A stretch of DNA of 64,000 nt. Origin: Sacculina carcini. Lineage: Eukaryota > Arthropoda > Thecostraca > Sacculinidae. A model generated the notes under the pieces. It did not search any database and was not told the DNA's origin. It saw nothing but the letters and a program-made list of their open reading frames with translations. Position 1 is the stretch's first letter; each line of letters begins with the position of its first letter. Location: positions 3,568,568 to 3,632,567 of the forward strand of contig OU696591.1 in assembly GCA_916048095.2 (NCBI GenBank), in the 5' to 3' direction. This document shows positions 8,589 through 22,169 of this stretch, in pieces. The translations under genes and the position numbers were made by a program.

Positions 8589-8786
8589 TTTTCTTTATTT
8601 TCTTTATTTTCTTTATTTTCTTTATTTTCTTTATTTTCTTTATTTTCTTTATTTTCTTTATTTTCTTTATTTTCTTTATTTTCTTTATTTTATTTATTTT
8701 CTTCATTTTATTTATTTTCTTTATTTTCTTTATTTTCATTATTTTCTATATTTTCTTTATTTTCTTTATTTTATTTATTTTATTTA
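8589..8786. repeat. Minisatellite block T7
   Basis: 198 bp, 22 units. Confidence 0.99.
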
Positions 8787-8972
8787 ATTCATCCAATTTA
8801 TTTCGATTATTTGTGTGTAGAGTTTAGTGTTGAGTGAAGAAAGTTATTACCTGGCTGGGATTCGAACCGAGGTCCTCGGGGTTCGAGCAGAGTCTTACGC
8901 GGTCCGGCCATTGTAGATGTTCAAGAGAGATGGTTTATATGTGGTATATATAGTGCGCAAGCACGAGTGTTA
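8787..8972. repeat. Short spacer S4
   Basis: tRNA-like element 8850-8917, C variant. Confidence 0.96.
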
Positions 8973-9791
8973 TTTTCTTTATTTTCTTTATTTTCTTTAT
9001 TTTCTTTATTTTCTTTATTTTCTTTATTTTCTTTATTTTCTTTATTTTCTTTATTTTCTTGATTTTCTTGATTTTCTTTATTTTCTTTATTTTCTTTATT
9101 TTCTTTATTTTCTTTATTTTCTTTATTTTCTTTATTTTCTTTATTTTCTTTATTTTCTTTATTTTCTTTATTTTCTTTATTTTCTTTATTTTCTTTATTT
9201 TCTTTATTTTCTTTATTTTCTTTATTTTCTTTATTTTCTTTATTTTCTTTATTTTCTTTATTTTCTTTATTTTCTTCATTTTCTTCATTTTCTTCATTTT
9301 CTTTATTTTCTTTATTTTCTTTATTTTCTTTATTTTCTTTATTTTCTTTATTTTCTTTATTTTCTTTATTTTCTTTATTTTCTTTATTTTATTTATTTTA
9401 TTTATTTTATTTATTTTATTTATTTTATTTATTTTATTTATTTTATTTATTTTATTTATTTTCTTTATTTTATTTATTTTCTTTATTTTCTTTATTTTCT
9501 TTATTTTCTTTATTTTCTTTATTTTCTTTATTTTCTCTATTTTCTTTATTTTCTTTATTTTATTAATTTTCTTTATTTTATTTATTTTCTTTATTTTCTT
9601 TATTTTATTTATTTTATTTATTTTATTTATTTTCTTTATTTTATTTATTTTCTTCATTTTATTTATTTCATTTATTTTCTTTATTTTCTTTATTTTCTTT
9701 ATTTTCTTTATTTTCTTTATTTTCTTTATTTTCTTTATTTTATTTATTTTCTTTATTTTCTTTATTTTCTTTATTTTATTTATTTTATTTA
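8973..9791. repeat. Minisatellite block T8
   Basis: 819 bp, 91 units; two TTTTCTTGA and three TTTTCTTCA units in the same order as T4. Confidence 0.99.
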
Positions 9792-10710
9792 ATTCATCCA
9801 ATTTATTTCGATTATTTGTGTGTAGAGTTTAGTGTTGAGTGAAGAAAGTTATTACCTGGCTGGGATTCGAACCGAGGTCCTCGGGGTTCGAGCAGAGTCT
9901 TACGCGGTTCGGCCATTGTAGATGTTCAAGAGAGATGGTTTATATGTGGTATATATAGTGCGCAAGCACGAGTGTACAATTAATATATAGAATTGTGAGA
10001 TACTTGTGGCGCACATGATACAATTGTGGCGCACGTATTAGATATATTAATGTTTATTATATTTGGTTATGCTAACTAAATTAATTTAGAGTTGTGAGAC
10101 AAATGCACATGATACAATTGTGGCGCGCGTATTTGGTATATTAATGTTTATTATATTATGTTATGCTAATTAAATAAATTTAGAGAATTGTGAAACACTT
10201 GTGACGCACATGATACAATTGTGGCGCGCGTATTAGGTATATTAATGTTTTTTAAATTAGTTTGAGAATTAAATTAATTCATAGAATTGTGAGACACTTG
10301 TGGCGCACATGATACAATTGTGGCGCACGTATTTCGTATATTAATGTTTATTATATTAGGTTATGATAATTAGTTGTGTTAAGACAAGTTGATTTAAAAA
10401 TATAATGAAATTAAATTGAAAAATATTTATCAAGTGTGTTTAAACGGGTGAATAGACGGTGGATGGTAGAAGATGTCTATAACAATGATTTGTTCAAACT
10501 GCGCATGCGCAGACGTCAGCGCGGTATCACGTACGCGGTGCGTGATTGTGCACCATCCAAGGTTACCTTGAGATGGCGCCAGACTGGCGGGGAATGTGTT
10601 TGATGTACTGCGCATGCGCAGACGTCAGCGCGGTATCATGGTGTGTGCATTGCATCAGCCAAGGTGACCTTGAATGCAGTGCTGAGTCAGCACTGCTGAC
10701 GTCATCTATA
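9792..10710. repeat. Long spacer L5
   Basis: tRNA-like element 9855-9922; GC module 10499-10704. Confidence 0.97.
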
Positions 10711-10899
10711 TTTTCTTTATTTTCTTTATTTTCTATATTTTCTTTATTTTCTTTATTTTCTTTATTTTCTTTATTTTCTTTATTTTCTTTATTTTCTTTA
10801 TTTTATTTATTTTCTTCATTTTATTTATTTTCTTTATTTTCTTTATTTTCATTATTTTCTATATTTTCTTTATTTTCTTTATTTTATTTATTTTATTTA
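10711..10899. repeat. Minisatellite block T9
   Basis: 189 bp, 21 units; the shortest complete block, equal in length to T20. Confidence 0.99.
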
Positions 10900-11085
10900 A
10901 TTCATCCAATTTATTTCGATTATTTGTGTGTAGAGTTTAGTGTTGAGTGAAGAAAGTTATTACCTGGCTGGGATTCGAACCGAGTTCCTCGGGGTTCGAG
11001 CAGAGTCTTACGCGGTCCGGCCATTGTAGATGTTCAAGAGAGATGGTTTATATGTGGTATATATAGTGCGCAAGCACGAGTGTTA
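10900..11085. repeat. Short spacer S5
   Basis: tRNA-like element 10963-11030, C variant, plus G-to-T at 10985 that breaks the CCGAGGTCCTCGG dyad. S10 has the same change. Confidence 0.96.
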
Positions 11086-11859
11086 TTTTCTTTATTTTCT
11101 TTATTTTCTTTATTTTCTTTATTTTCTTTATTTTCTTTATTTTCTTTATTTTATTTATTTTATTTATTTTCTTTATTTTCTTTATTTTCTTTATTTTCTT
11201 TATTTTCTTTATTTTCTTTATTTTCTTTATTTTCTTTATTTTCTTTATTTTCTTTATTTTCTTTATTTTCTTTATTTTCTTTATTTTCTTTATTTTCTTT
11301 ATTTTCTTTATTTTCTTTATTTTCTTTATTTTATTTATTTTATTTATTTTATTTATTTTATTTATTTTATTTATTTTATTTATTTTATTTATTTTATTTA
11401 TTTTATTTATTTTATTTATTTTATTTATTTTATTTATTTTATTTATTTTATTTATTTTATTTATTTTATTTATTTTATTTATTTTATTTATTTTATTTAT
11501 TTTATTTATTTTCTTTATTTTCTTTATTTTCTTTATTTTCTTTATTTTCTTTATTTTCTTTATTTTCTTTATTTTCTTTATTTTCTTTATTTTCTTTATT
11601 TTCTTTATTTTCTTTATTTTCTTTATTTTCTTTATTTTCTCTATTTTCTTTATTTTCTTTATTTTATTTATTTTCTTTATTTTCTTTATTTTATTTATTT
11701 TATTTATTTTATTTATTTTATTTATTTTATTTATTTTCTTTATTTTATTTATTTTCTTCATTTTATTTATTTCATTTATTTTCTTTATTTTCTTTATTTT
11801 CTTTATTTTCTTTATTTTCTTTATTTTCTTTATTTTCTTTATTTTCTTTATTTTATTTA
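11086..11859. repeat. Minisatellite block T10
   Basis: 774 bp, 86 units, with a pure run of 20 TTTTATTTA units at 11329-11508. Confidence 0.99.
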
Positions 11860-12778
11860 ATTCATCCAATTTATTTCGATTATTTGTGTGTAGAGTTTAG
11901 TGTTGAGTGAAGAAAGTTATTACCTGGCTGGGATTCGAACCGAGGTCCTCGGGGTTCGAGCAGAGTCTTACGCGGTTCGGCCATTGTAGATGTTCAAGAG
12001 AGATGGTTTATATGTGGTATATATAGTGCGCAAGCACGAGTGTACAATTAATATATAGAATTGTGAGATACTTGTGGCGCACATGATACAATTGTGGCGC
12101 ACGTATTAGATATATTAATGTTTATTATATTTGGTTATGCTAACTAAATTAATTTAGAGTTGTGAGACAAATGCACATGATACAATTGTGGCGCGCGTAT
12201 TTGGTATATTAATGTTTATTATATTATGTTATGCTAATTAAATAAATTTAGAGAATTGTGAAACACTTGTGACGCACATGATACAATTGTGGCGCGCGTA
12301 TTAGGTATATTAATGTTTTTGAAATTAGTTTGAGAATTAAATTAATTCATAGAATTGTGAGACACTTGTGGCGCACATGATACAATTGTGGCGCACGTAT
12401 TTCGTATATTAATGTTTATTATATTAGGTTATGATAATTAGTTGTGTTAAGACAAGTTGATTTAAAAATATAATGAAATTAAATTGAAAAATATTTATCA
12501 AGTGTGTTTAAACGGGTGAATAGACGGTGGATGGTAGAAGATGTCTATAACAATGATTTGTTCAAACTGCGCATGCGCAGACGTCAGCGCGGTATCACGT
12601 ACGCGGTGCGTGATTGTGCACCATCCAAGGTTACCTTGAGATGGCGCCAGACTGGCGGGGAATGTGTTTGATGTACTGCGCATGCGCAGACGTCAGCGCG
12701 GTATCATGGTGTGTGCATTGCATCAGCCAAGGTGACCTTGAATGCAGTGCTGAGTCAGCACTGCTGACGTCATCTATA
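11860..12778. repeat. Long spacer L6
   Basis: tRNA-like element 11923-11990; GC module 12567-12772. G at 12321 (TTTTTGAAATTAG), shared with L12 only. Confidence 0.97.
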
Positions 12779-13264
12779 TTTTCTATATTTTCTTTATTTT
12801 CTTTATTTTCTTTATTTTCTTTATTTTCTTTATTTTCTTTATTTTCTTTATTTTCTTTATTTTCTTTATTTTCTTTATTTTCTTTATTTTCTTTATTTTC
12901 TTTATTTTCTTTATTTTCTCTATTTTCTCTATTTTCTTTATTTTCTTTATTTTCTTTATTTTCTTTATTTTATTTATTTTCTTTATTTTCTTTATATTCT
13001 TTATTTTATTTATTTTCTTTATTTTATTTATTTTCTTCATTTTATTTATTTTATTTATTTTATTTATTTTCTTTATATTCTTTATTTTATTTATTTTCTT
13101 TATTTTATTTATTTTCTTCATTTTATTTATTTTATTTATTTTCTTTATTTTCTTTATTTTCTTTATTTTCTATATTTTATTTATTTTCTTCATTTTATTT
13201 ATTTTCTTTATTTTCATTATTTTCTTTATTTTCTTTATTTTCTTTATTTTATTTATTTTATTTA
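12779..13264. repeat. Minisatellite block T11
   Basis: 486 bp, 54 units. Starts with TTTTCTATA. Confidence 0.99.
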
Positions 13265-13450
13265 ATTCATCCAATTTATTTCGATTATTTGTGTGTAGAG
13301 TTTAGTGTTGAGTGAAGAAAGTTATTACCTGGCTGGGATTCGAACCGAGGTCCTCGGGGTTCGAGCAGAGTCTTACGCGGTCCGGCCATTGTAGATGTTC
13401 AAGAGAGATGGTTTATATGTGGTATATATAGTGCGCAAGCACGAGTGTTA
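13265..13450. repeat. Short spacer S6
   Basis: tRNA-like element 13328-13395, C variant. Confidence 0.96.
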
Positions 13451-14251
13451 TTTTCTTTATTTTCTTTATTTTCTTTATTTTCTTTATTTTCTTTATTTTC
13501 TTTATTTTCTTTATTTTCTTTATTTTCTTTATTTTCTTTATTTTCTTTATTTTCTTTATTTTCTTTATTTTCTTTATTTTCTTTATTTTCTTTATTTTCT
13601 TTATTTTCTTTATTTTCTTTATTTTCTTTATTTTCTTTATTTTCTTCATTTTCTTCATTTTCTTCATTTTCTTCATTTTCTTTATTTTCTTTATTTTCTT
13701 TATTTTCTTTATTTTCTTTATTTTCTTTATTTTCTTTATTTTCTTTATTTTCTTTATTTTCTTTATTTTCTTTATTTTATTTATTTTATTTATTTTATTT
13801 ATTTTATTTATTTTATTTATTTTCTTTATTTTATTTATTTTATTTATTTTCTTTATTTTCTTTATTTTCTTTATTTTCTTTATTTTCTTTATTTTCTTTA
13901 TTTTCTTTATTTTCTTTATTTTCTTTATTTTCTCTATTTTCTTTATTTTCTTTATTTTATTTATTTTCTTTATTTTATTTATTTTCTTTATTTTCTTTAT
14001 TTTCTTTATTTTATTTATTTTATTTATTTTATTTATTTTATTTATTTTCTTTATTTTATTTATTTTCTTCATTTCATTTATTTCATTTATTTTCTTTATT
14101 TTCTTTATTTTCTTTATTTTCTTTATTTTCTTTATTTTCTTTATTTTCTTTATTTTCTTTATTTTCTTTATTTTCTTTATTTTCTTTATTTTCTTTATTT
14201 TCTTTATTTTCTTTATTTTATTTATTTTATTTATTTTATTTATTTTATTTA
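13451..14251. repeat. Minisatellite block T12
   Basis: 801 bp, 89 units, with four consecutive TTTTCTTCA near 13640-13680. Confidence 0.99.
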
Positions 14252-15170
14252 ATTCATCCAATTTATTTCGATTATTTGTGTGTAGAGTTTAGTGTTGAGT
14301 GAAGAAAGTTATTACCTGGCTGGGATTCGAACCGAGGTCCTCGGGGTTCGAGCAGAGTCTTACGCGGTTCGGCCATTGTAGATGTTCAAGAGAGATGGTT
14401 TATATGTGGTATATATAGTGCGCAAGCACGAGTGTACAATTAATATATAGAATTGTGAGATACTTGTGGCGCACATGATACAATTGTGGCGCACGTATTA
14501 GATATATTAATGTTTATTATATTTGGTTATGCTAACTAAATTAATTTAGAGTTGTGAGACAAATGCACATGATACAATTGTGGCGCGCGTATTTGGTATA
14601 TTAATGTTTATTATATTATGTTATGCTAATTAAATAAATTTAGAGAATTGTGAAACACTTGTGACGCACATGATACAATTGTGGCGCGCGTATTAGGTAT
14701 ATTAATGTTTTTTAAATTAGTTTGAGAATTAAATTAATTCATAGAATTGTGAGACACTTGTGGCGCACATGATACAATTGTGGCGCACGTATTTCGTATA
14801 TTAATGTTTATTATATTAGGTTATGATAATTAGTTGTGTTAAGACAAGTTGATTTAAAAATATAATGAAATTAAATTGAAAAATATTTATCAAGTGTGTT
14901 TAAACGGGTGAATAGACGGTGGATGGTGGAAGATGTCTATAACAATGATTTGTTCAAACTGCGCATGCGCAGACGTCAGCGCGGTATCACGTACGCGGTG
15001 CGTGATTGTGCACCATCCAAGGTTACCTTGAGATGGCGCCAGACTGGCGGGGAATGTGTTTGATGTACTGCGCATGCGCAGACGTCAGCGCGGTATCATG
15101 GTGTGTGCATTGCATCAGCCAAGGTGACCTTGAATGCAGTGCTGAGTCAGCACTGCTGACGTCATCTATA
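14252..15170. repeat. Long spacer L7
   Basis: tRNA-like element 14315-14382; GC module 14959-15164. A-to-G at 14928, shared with L13 only. Followed by L8 with no short spacer between. Confidence 0.97.
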
Positions 15171-15809
15171 TTTTCTTTATTTTCTTTATTTTCTTTATTT
15201 TCTTTATTTTCTTTATTTTCTTTATTTTCTTTATTTTCTTTATTTTCTTTATTTTCTTTATTTTCTTTATTTTCTTTATTTTCTTTATTTTCTTTATTTT
15301 CTTTATTTTCTTTATTTTCTTTATTTTCTTTATTTTCTTTATTTTCTTTATTTTCTTTATTTTCTTTATTTTCTTTATTTTCTTTATTTTCTTTATTTTC
15401 TTTATTTTCTTTATTTTCTTTATTTTCTTTATTTTCTTTATTTTCTTTATTTTCTTTATTTTCTTTATTTTCTTTATTTTCTTTATTTTCTTTATTTTCT
15501 TTATTTTCTTTATTTTCTTTATTTTCTTTATTTTCTTTATTTTCTTTATTTTCTTTATTTTATTTATTTTCTCTATTTTCTCTATTTTCTCTATTTTCTT
15601 TACTTTCTTTACTTTCTTTATTTTATTTATTTTCTTTATTTTATTTATTTTCTTTATTTTCTTTATTTTCTTTATATTCTTTATTTTCTTTATTTTATTT
15701 ATTTTATTTATTTTCTTCATTTTATTTATTTTATTTATTTTCTTTATTTTCTTTATTTTCTTTATTTTCTTTATTTTCTTTATTTTCTTTATTTTATTTA
15801 TTTTATTTA
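15171..15809. repeat. Minisatellite block T13
   Basis: 639 bp, 71 units. The first ~390 bp are pure TTTTCTTTA. Three TTTTCTCTA and then TTTACTTTC-type units follow near 15568-15620. Confidence 0.99.
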
Positions 15810-16728
15810 ATTCATCCAATTTATTTCGATTATTTGTGTGTAGAGTTTAGTGTTGAGTGAAGAAAGTTATTACCTGGCTGGGATTCGAACCGAGGTCCTC
15901 GGGGTTCGAGCAGAGTCTTACGCGGTTCGGCCATTGTAGATGTTCAAGAGAGATGGTTTATATGTGGTATATATAGTGCGCAAGCACGAGTGTACAATTA
16001 ATATATAGAATTGTGAGATACTTGTGGCGCACATGATACAATTGTGGCGCACGTATTAGATATATTAATGTTTATTATATTTGGTTATGCTAACTAAATT
16101 AATTTAGAGTTGTGAGACAAATGCACATGATACAATTGTGGCGCGCGTATTTGGTATATTAATGTTTATTATATTATGTTATGCTAATTAAATAAATTTA
16201 GAGAATTGTGAAACACTTGTGACGCACATGATACAATTGTGGCGCGCGTATTAGGTATATTAATGTTTTTTAAATTAGTTTGAGAATTAAATTAATTCAT
16301 AGAATTGTGAGACACTTGTGGCGCACATGATACAATTGTGGCGCACGTATTTCGTATATTAATGTTTATTATATTAGGTTATGATAATTAGTTGTGTTAA
16401 GACAAGTTGATTTAAAAATATAATGAAATTAAATTGAAAAATATTTATCAAGTGTGTTTAAACGGGTGAATAGACGGTGGATGGTAGAAGATGTCTATAA
16501 CAATGATTTGTTCAAACTGCGCATGCGCAGACGTCAGCGCGGTATCACGTACGCGGTGCGTGATTGTGCACCATCCAAGGTTACCTTGAGATGGCGCCAG
16601 ACTGGCGGGGAATGTGTTTGATGTACTGCGCATGCGCAGACGTCAGCGCGGTATCATGGTGTGTGCATTGCATCAGCCAAGGTGACCTTGAATGCAGTGC
16701 TGAGTCAGCACTGCTGACGTCATCTATA
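15810..16728. repeat. Long spacer L8
   Basis: tRNA-like element 15873-15940; GC module 16517-16722. Confidence 0.97.
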
Positions 16729-17034
16729 TTTTCTTTATTTTCTTCATTTTATTTATTTTATTTATTTTATTTATTTTCTTTATATTCTTTATTTTATTTA
16801 TTTTCTTTATTTTATTTATTTTCTTTATTTTCTTTATTTTCTTTATTTTCTTTATTTTCTTTATTTTCTTTATTTTCTTTATTTTCTTTATTTTCTTTAT
16901 TTTCTTTATTTTCTTTATTTTCTTTATTTTATTTATTTTCTTCATTTTATTTATTTTCTTTATTTTCTTTATTTTCTTTATTTTCATTATTTTCTTTATT
17001 TTCTTTATTTTCTTTATTTTATTTATTTTATTTA
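16729..17034. repeat. Minisatellite block T14
   Basis: 306 bp, 34 units. Confidence 0.99.
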
Positions 17035-17220
17035 ATTCATCCAATTTATTTCGATTATTTGTGTGTAGAGTTTAGTGTTGAGTGAAGAAAGTTATTACCT
17101 GGCTGGGATTCGAACCGAGGTCCTCGGGGTTCGAGCAGAGTCTTACGCGGTTCGGCCATTGTAGATGTTCAAGAGAGATGGTTTATATGTGGTATATATA
17201 GTGCGCAAGCACGAGTGTTA
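17035..17220. repeat. Short spacer S7 (T variant)
   Basis: tRNA-like element 17098-17165. One of three short spacers with the long-spacer T in box A. Confidence 0.96.
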
Positions 17221-18030
17221 TTTTCTTTATTTTCTTTATTTTCTATATTTTATTTATTTTCTTTATTTTCTTTATTTTCTTTATTTTCTTTATTTTCTTT
17301 ATTTTCTTTATTTTCTTTATTTTCTTTATTTTCTTTATTTTCTTTATTTTCTTTATTTTCTTTATTTTCTTTATTTTCTTTATTTTCTTTATTTTCTTTA
17401 TTTTCTTTATTTTCTTTATTTTCTTCATTTTCTTCATTTTCTTCATTTTCTTCATTTTCTTCATTTTCTTTATTTTCTTTATTTTCTTTATTTTCTTTAT
17501 TTTCTTTATTTTCTTTATTTTCTTTATTTTCTTTATTTTATTTATTTTATTTATTTTATTTATTTTATTTATTTTATTTATTTTATTTATTTTCTTTATT
17601 TTCTTTATTTTCTTTATTTTCTTTATTTTCTTTATTTTCTTTATTTTCTTTATTTTCTTTATTTTCTTTATTTTCTTTATTTTCTTTATTTTCTTTATTT
17701 TCTTAATTTTCTTTATTTTCTTTATTTTCTTTATTTTCTTTATTTTCTTTATTTTCTTTATTTTCTTTATTTTCTTTATTTTCTCTATTTTCTTTATTTT
17801 ATTTATTTTCTTTATTTTCTTTATTTTCTTTATTTTATTTATTTTCTTTATTTTATTTATTTTATTTATTTTATTTATTTTCTTTATTTTATTTATTTTC
17901 TTCATTTTATTTATTTCATTTATTTTCTTTATTTTCTTTATTTTCTTTATTTTCTTTATTTTCTTTATTTTCTTTATTTTCTTTATTTTCTTTATTTTCT
18001 TTATTTTCTTTATTTTATTTATTTTATTTA
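17221..18030. repeat. Minisatellite block T15
   Basis: 810 bp, 90 units, with five TTTTCTTCA near 17420-17467 and one TTTTCTTAA near 17697-17706. Confidence 0.99.
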
Positions 18031-18949
18031 ATTCATCCAATTTATTTCGATTATTTGTGTGTAGAGTTTAGTGTTGAGTGAAGAAAGTTATTACCTGGCT
18101 GGGATTCGAACCGAGGTCCTCGGGGTTCGAGCAGAGTCTTACGCGGTTCGGCCATTGTAGATGTTCAAGAGAGATGGTTTATATGTGGTATATATAGTGC
18201 GCAAGCACGAGTGTACAATTAATATATAGAATTGTGAGATACTTGTGGCGCACATGATACAATTGTGGCGCACGTATTAGATATATTAATGTTTATTATA
18301 TTTGGTTATGCTAACTAAATTAATTTAGAGTTGTGAGACAAATGCACATGATACAATTGTGGCGCGCGTATTTGGTATATTAATGTTTATTATATTATGT
18401 TATGCTAATTAAATAAATTTAGAGAATTGTGAAACACTTGTGACGCACATGATACAATTGTGGCGCGCGTATTAGGTATATTAATGTTTTTTAAATTAGT
18501 TTGAGAATTAAATTAATTCATAGAATTGTGAGACACTTGTGGCGCACATGATACAATTGTGGCGCACGTATTTCGTATATTAATGTTTATTATATTAGGT
18601 TATGATAATTAGTTGTGTTAAGACAAGTTGATTTAAAAATATAATGAAATTAAATTGAAAAATATTTATCAAGTGTGTTTAAACGGGTGAATAGACGGTG
18701 GATGGTAGAAGATGTCTATAACAATGATTTGTTCAAACTGCGCATGCGCAGACGTCAGCGCGGTATCACGTACGCGGTGCGTGATTGTGCACCATCCAAG
18801 GTTACCTTGAGATGGCGCCAGACTGGCGGGGAATGTGTTTGATGTACTGCGCATGCGCAGACGTCAGCGCGGTATCATGGTGTGTGCATTGCATCAGCCA
18901 AGGTGACCTTGAATGCAGTGCTGAGTCAGCACTGCTGACGTCATCTATA
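18031..18949. repeat. Long spacer L9
   Basis: tRNA-like element 18094-18161; GC module 18738-18943. Confidence 0.97.
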
Positions 18950-20254
18950 TTTTCTTTATTTTCTTTATTTTCTTTATTTTCTTTATTTTCTTTATTTTCT
19001 TTATTTTCTTTATTTTCTTTATTTTCTTTATTTTCTTTATTTTCTTTATTTTCTTTATTTTCTTTATTTTCTTTATTTTCTTTATTTTCTCTATTTTCTT
19101 TATTTTCTTTATTTTCTTTATTTTCTTTATTTTCTTTATTTTCTTTATTTTCTTTATTTTCTTTATTTTCTTTATTTTCTTTATTTTCTTTATTTTATTT
19201 ATTTTCTTTATTTTATTTATTTTATTTATTTTATTTATTTTATTTATTTTATTTATTTTATTTATTTTCTTTATTTTCTTTATTTTCTTTATTTTCTTTA
19301 TTTTCTTTATTTTCTTTATTTTCTTTATTTTCTTTATTTTCTTTATTTTCTTTATTTTCTTTATATTCTTTATTTTATTTATATTCTTTATTTTATATAT
19401 TTTCTTCATTTTATTTATTTTATTTATTTTCTTTATATTCTTTATTTTATTTATTTTCTTTATTTTATTTATTTTCTTCATTTTCTTCATTTTATTAATT
19501 TTATTTATTTTATTAATTTTATTTATTTTCTTTATTTTCTTTATTTTCTTTATTTTCTTTATTTTATTTATTTTCTTCATTTTATTTATTTTCTTTATTT
19601 TCTTTATTTTCTTTATTTTCTTTATTTTCTTTATTTTCTTTATTTTCTTTATTTTCTTTATTTTCTTTATTTTCTTTATTTTCTTTATTTTCTTTATTTT
19701 CTTTATTTTCTTTATTTTCTTTATTTTCTTTATTTTCTTTATTTTCTTTATTTTCTCTATTTTCTTTATTTTCTTTATTTTCTTTATTTTCTTTATTCTC
19801 TTTATTTTCTTTATTTTCTTTATTTTCTTTATTTTCTTTATTTTCTTTATTTTCTTTATTTTCTCTATTTTCTCTATTTTCTTTATTTTCTTTATTTTAT
19901 TTATTTTCTTTATTTTATTTATTTTATTTATTTTCTTTATTTTCTTTATTTTCTTTATATTCTTTATTTTATTTATTTTCTTTATTTTATTTATTTTCTT
20001 CATTTTATTTATTTTATTTATTTTCTTTATATTCTTTATTTTATTTATTTTCTTTATTTTATTTATTTTCTTCATTTTATTTATTTTATTTATTTTATTT
20101 ATTTTCTTTATTTTCTTTATTTTCTTTATTTTCTTTATTTTCTTTATTTTATTTATTTTCTTCATTTTATTTATTTTCTTTATTTTCTTTATTTTCTTTA
20201 TTTTCATTATTTTCTTTATTTTCTTTATTTTCTTTATTTTATTTATTTTATTTA
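18950..20254. repeat. Minisatellite block T16 (hybrid)
   Basis: 1305 bp, 145 units. The left ~71 units follow the variant order of T27 and T29 (TTTATATTC, TATATATTTTC, TTTTATTAA markers). The right 74 units match T5. The change lies near 19590 and marks the junction of the 13.4 kb duplication. Confidence 0.97.
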
Positions 20255-20440
20255 ATTCATCCAATTTATTTCGATTATTTGTGTGTAGAGTTTAGTGTTG
20301 AGTGAAGAAAGTTATTACCTGGCTGGGATTCGAACCGAGGTCCTCGGGGTTCGAGCAGAGTCTTACGCGGTCCGGCCATTGTAGATGTTCAAGAGAGATG
20401 GTTTATATGTGGTATATATAGTGCGCAAGCACGAGTGTTA
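20255..20440. repeat. Short spacer S8
   Basis: tRNA-like element 20318-20385, C variant. Confidence 0.96.
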
Positions 20441-21052
20441 TTTTCTTTATTTTCTTTATTTTCTTTATTTTCTTTATTTTCTTTATTTTCTTTATTTTCT
20501 TTATTTTCTTTATTTTCTTTATTTTCTTTATTTTCTTTATTTTCTTTATTTTCTTTATTTTCTTTATTTTCTTTATTTTCTTTATTTTCTTTATTTTCTT
20601 TATTTTCTTTATTTTCTTTATTTTCTTTATTTTCTTTATTTTCTTTATTTTCTTTATTTTCTTTATTTTATTTATTTTATTTATTTTTTTTTTTATTTTT
20701 TTTTTTTTTTTTTCATTTATTTTCTTTATTTTCTTCATTTTCTTTATTTTCTTCATTTTCTTTATTTTCTTTATTTTCTTTATTTTCTTTATTTTCTTTA
20801 TTTTCTTTATTTTCTTTATTCTCTCTATTTTCTTTATTTTCTTTATTTTATTTATTTTCTTTATTTTCTTTATTTTATTTATTTTCTTTATTTTATTTAT
20901 TTTATTTATTTTATTTATTTTCTATATTTTATTTATTTTCTTCATTTTATTTATTTCATTTATTTTCTTTATTTTCTTTATTTTCTTTATTTTCTTTATT
21001 TTCTTTATTTTCTTTATTTTCTTTATTTTCTTTATTTTATTTATTTTATTTA
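20441..21052. repeat. Minisatellite block T17
   Basis: 612 bp, 68 units, with the poly-T tract at about 20684-20713. Confidence 0.99.
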
Positions 21053-21971
21053 ATTCATCCAATTTATTTCGATTATTTGTGTGTAGAGTTTAGTGTTGAG
21101 TGAAGAAAGTTATTACCTGGCTGGGATTCGAACCGAGGTCCTCGGGGTTCGAGCAGAGTCTTACGCGGTTCGGCCATTGTAGATGTTCAAGAGAGATGGT
21201 TTATATGTGGTATATATAGTGCGCAAGCACGAGTGTACAATTAATATATAGAATTGTGAGATACTTGTGGCGCACATGATACAATTGTGGCGCACGTATT
21301 AGATATATTAATGTTTATTAAATTTGGTTATGCTAACTAAATTAATTTAGAGTTGTGAGACAAATGCACATGATACAATTGTGGCGCGCGTATTTGGTAT
21401 ATTAATGTTTATTATATTATGTTATGCTAATTAAATAAATTTAGAGAATTGTGAAACACTTGTGACGCACATGATACAATTGTGGCGCGCGTATTAGGTA
21501 TATTAATGTTTTTTAAATTAGTTTGAGAATTAAATTAATTCATAGAATTGTGAGACACTTGTGGCGCACATGATATAATTGTGGCGCACGTATTTCGTAT
21601 ATTAATGTTTATTATATTAGGTTATGATAATTAGTTGTGTTAAGACAAGTTGATTTAAAAATATAATGAAATTAAATTGAAAAATATTTATCAAGTGTGT
21701 TTAAACGGGTGAATAGACGGTGGATGGTAGAAGATGTCTATAACAATGATTTGTTCAAACTGCGCATGCGCAGACGTCAGCGCGGTATCACGTACGCGGT
21801 GCGTGATTGTGCACCATCCAAGGTTACCTTGAGATGGCGCCAGACTGGCGGGGAATGTGTTTGATGTACTGCGCATGCGCAGACGTCAGCGCGGTATCAT
21901 GGTGTGTGCATTGCATCAGCCAAGGTGACCTTGAATGCAGTGCTGAGTCAGCACTGCTGACGTCATCTATA
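21053..21971. repeat. Long spacer L10
   Basis: tRNA-like element 21116-21183; GC module 21760-21965. Shares both L2/L4 markers. Confidence 0.97.
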
Positions 21972-22169
21972 TTTTCTTTATTTTCTTTATTTTCTTTATT
22001 TTCTTTATTTTCTTTATTTTCTTTATTTTCTTTATTTTCTTTATTTTCTTTATTTTCTTTATTTTCTTTATTTTATTTATTTTCTTCATTTTATTTATTT
22101 TCTTTATTTTCTTTATTTTCATTATTTTCTATATTTTCTTTATTTTCTTTATTTTATTTATTTTATTTA
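21972..22169. repeat. Minisatellite block T18
   Basis: 198 bp, 22 units, the same length as T7. Confidence 0.99.
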
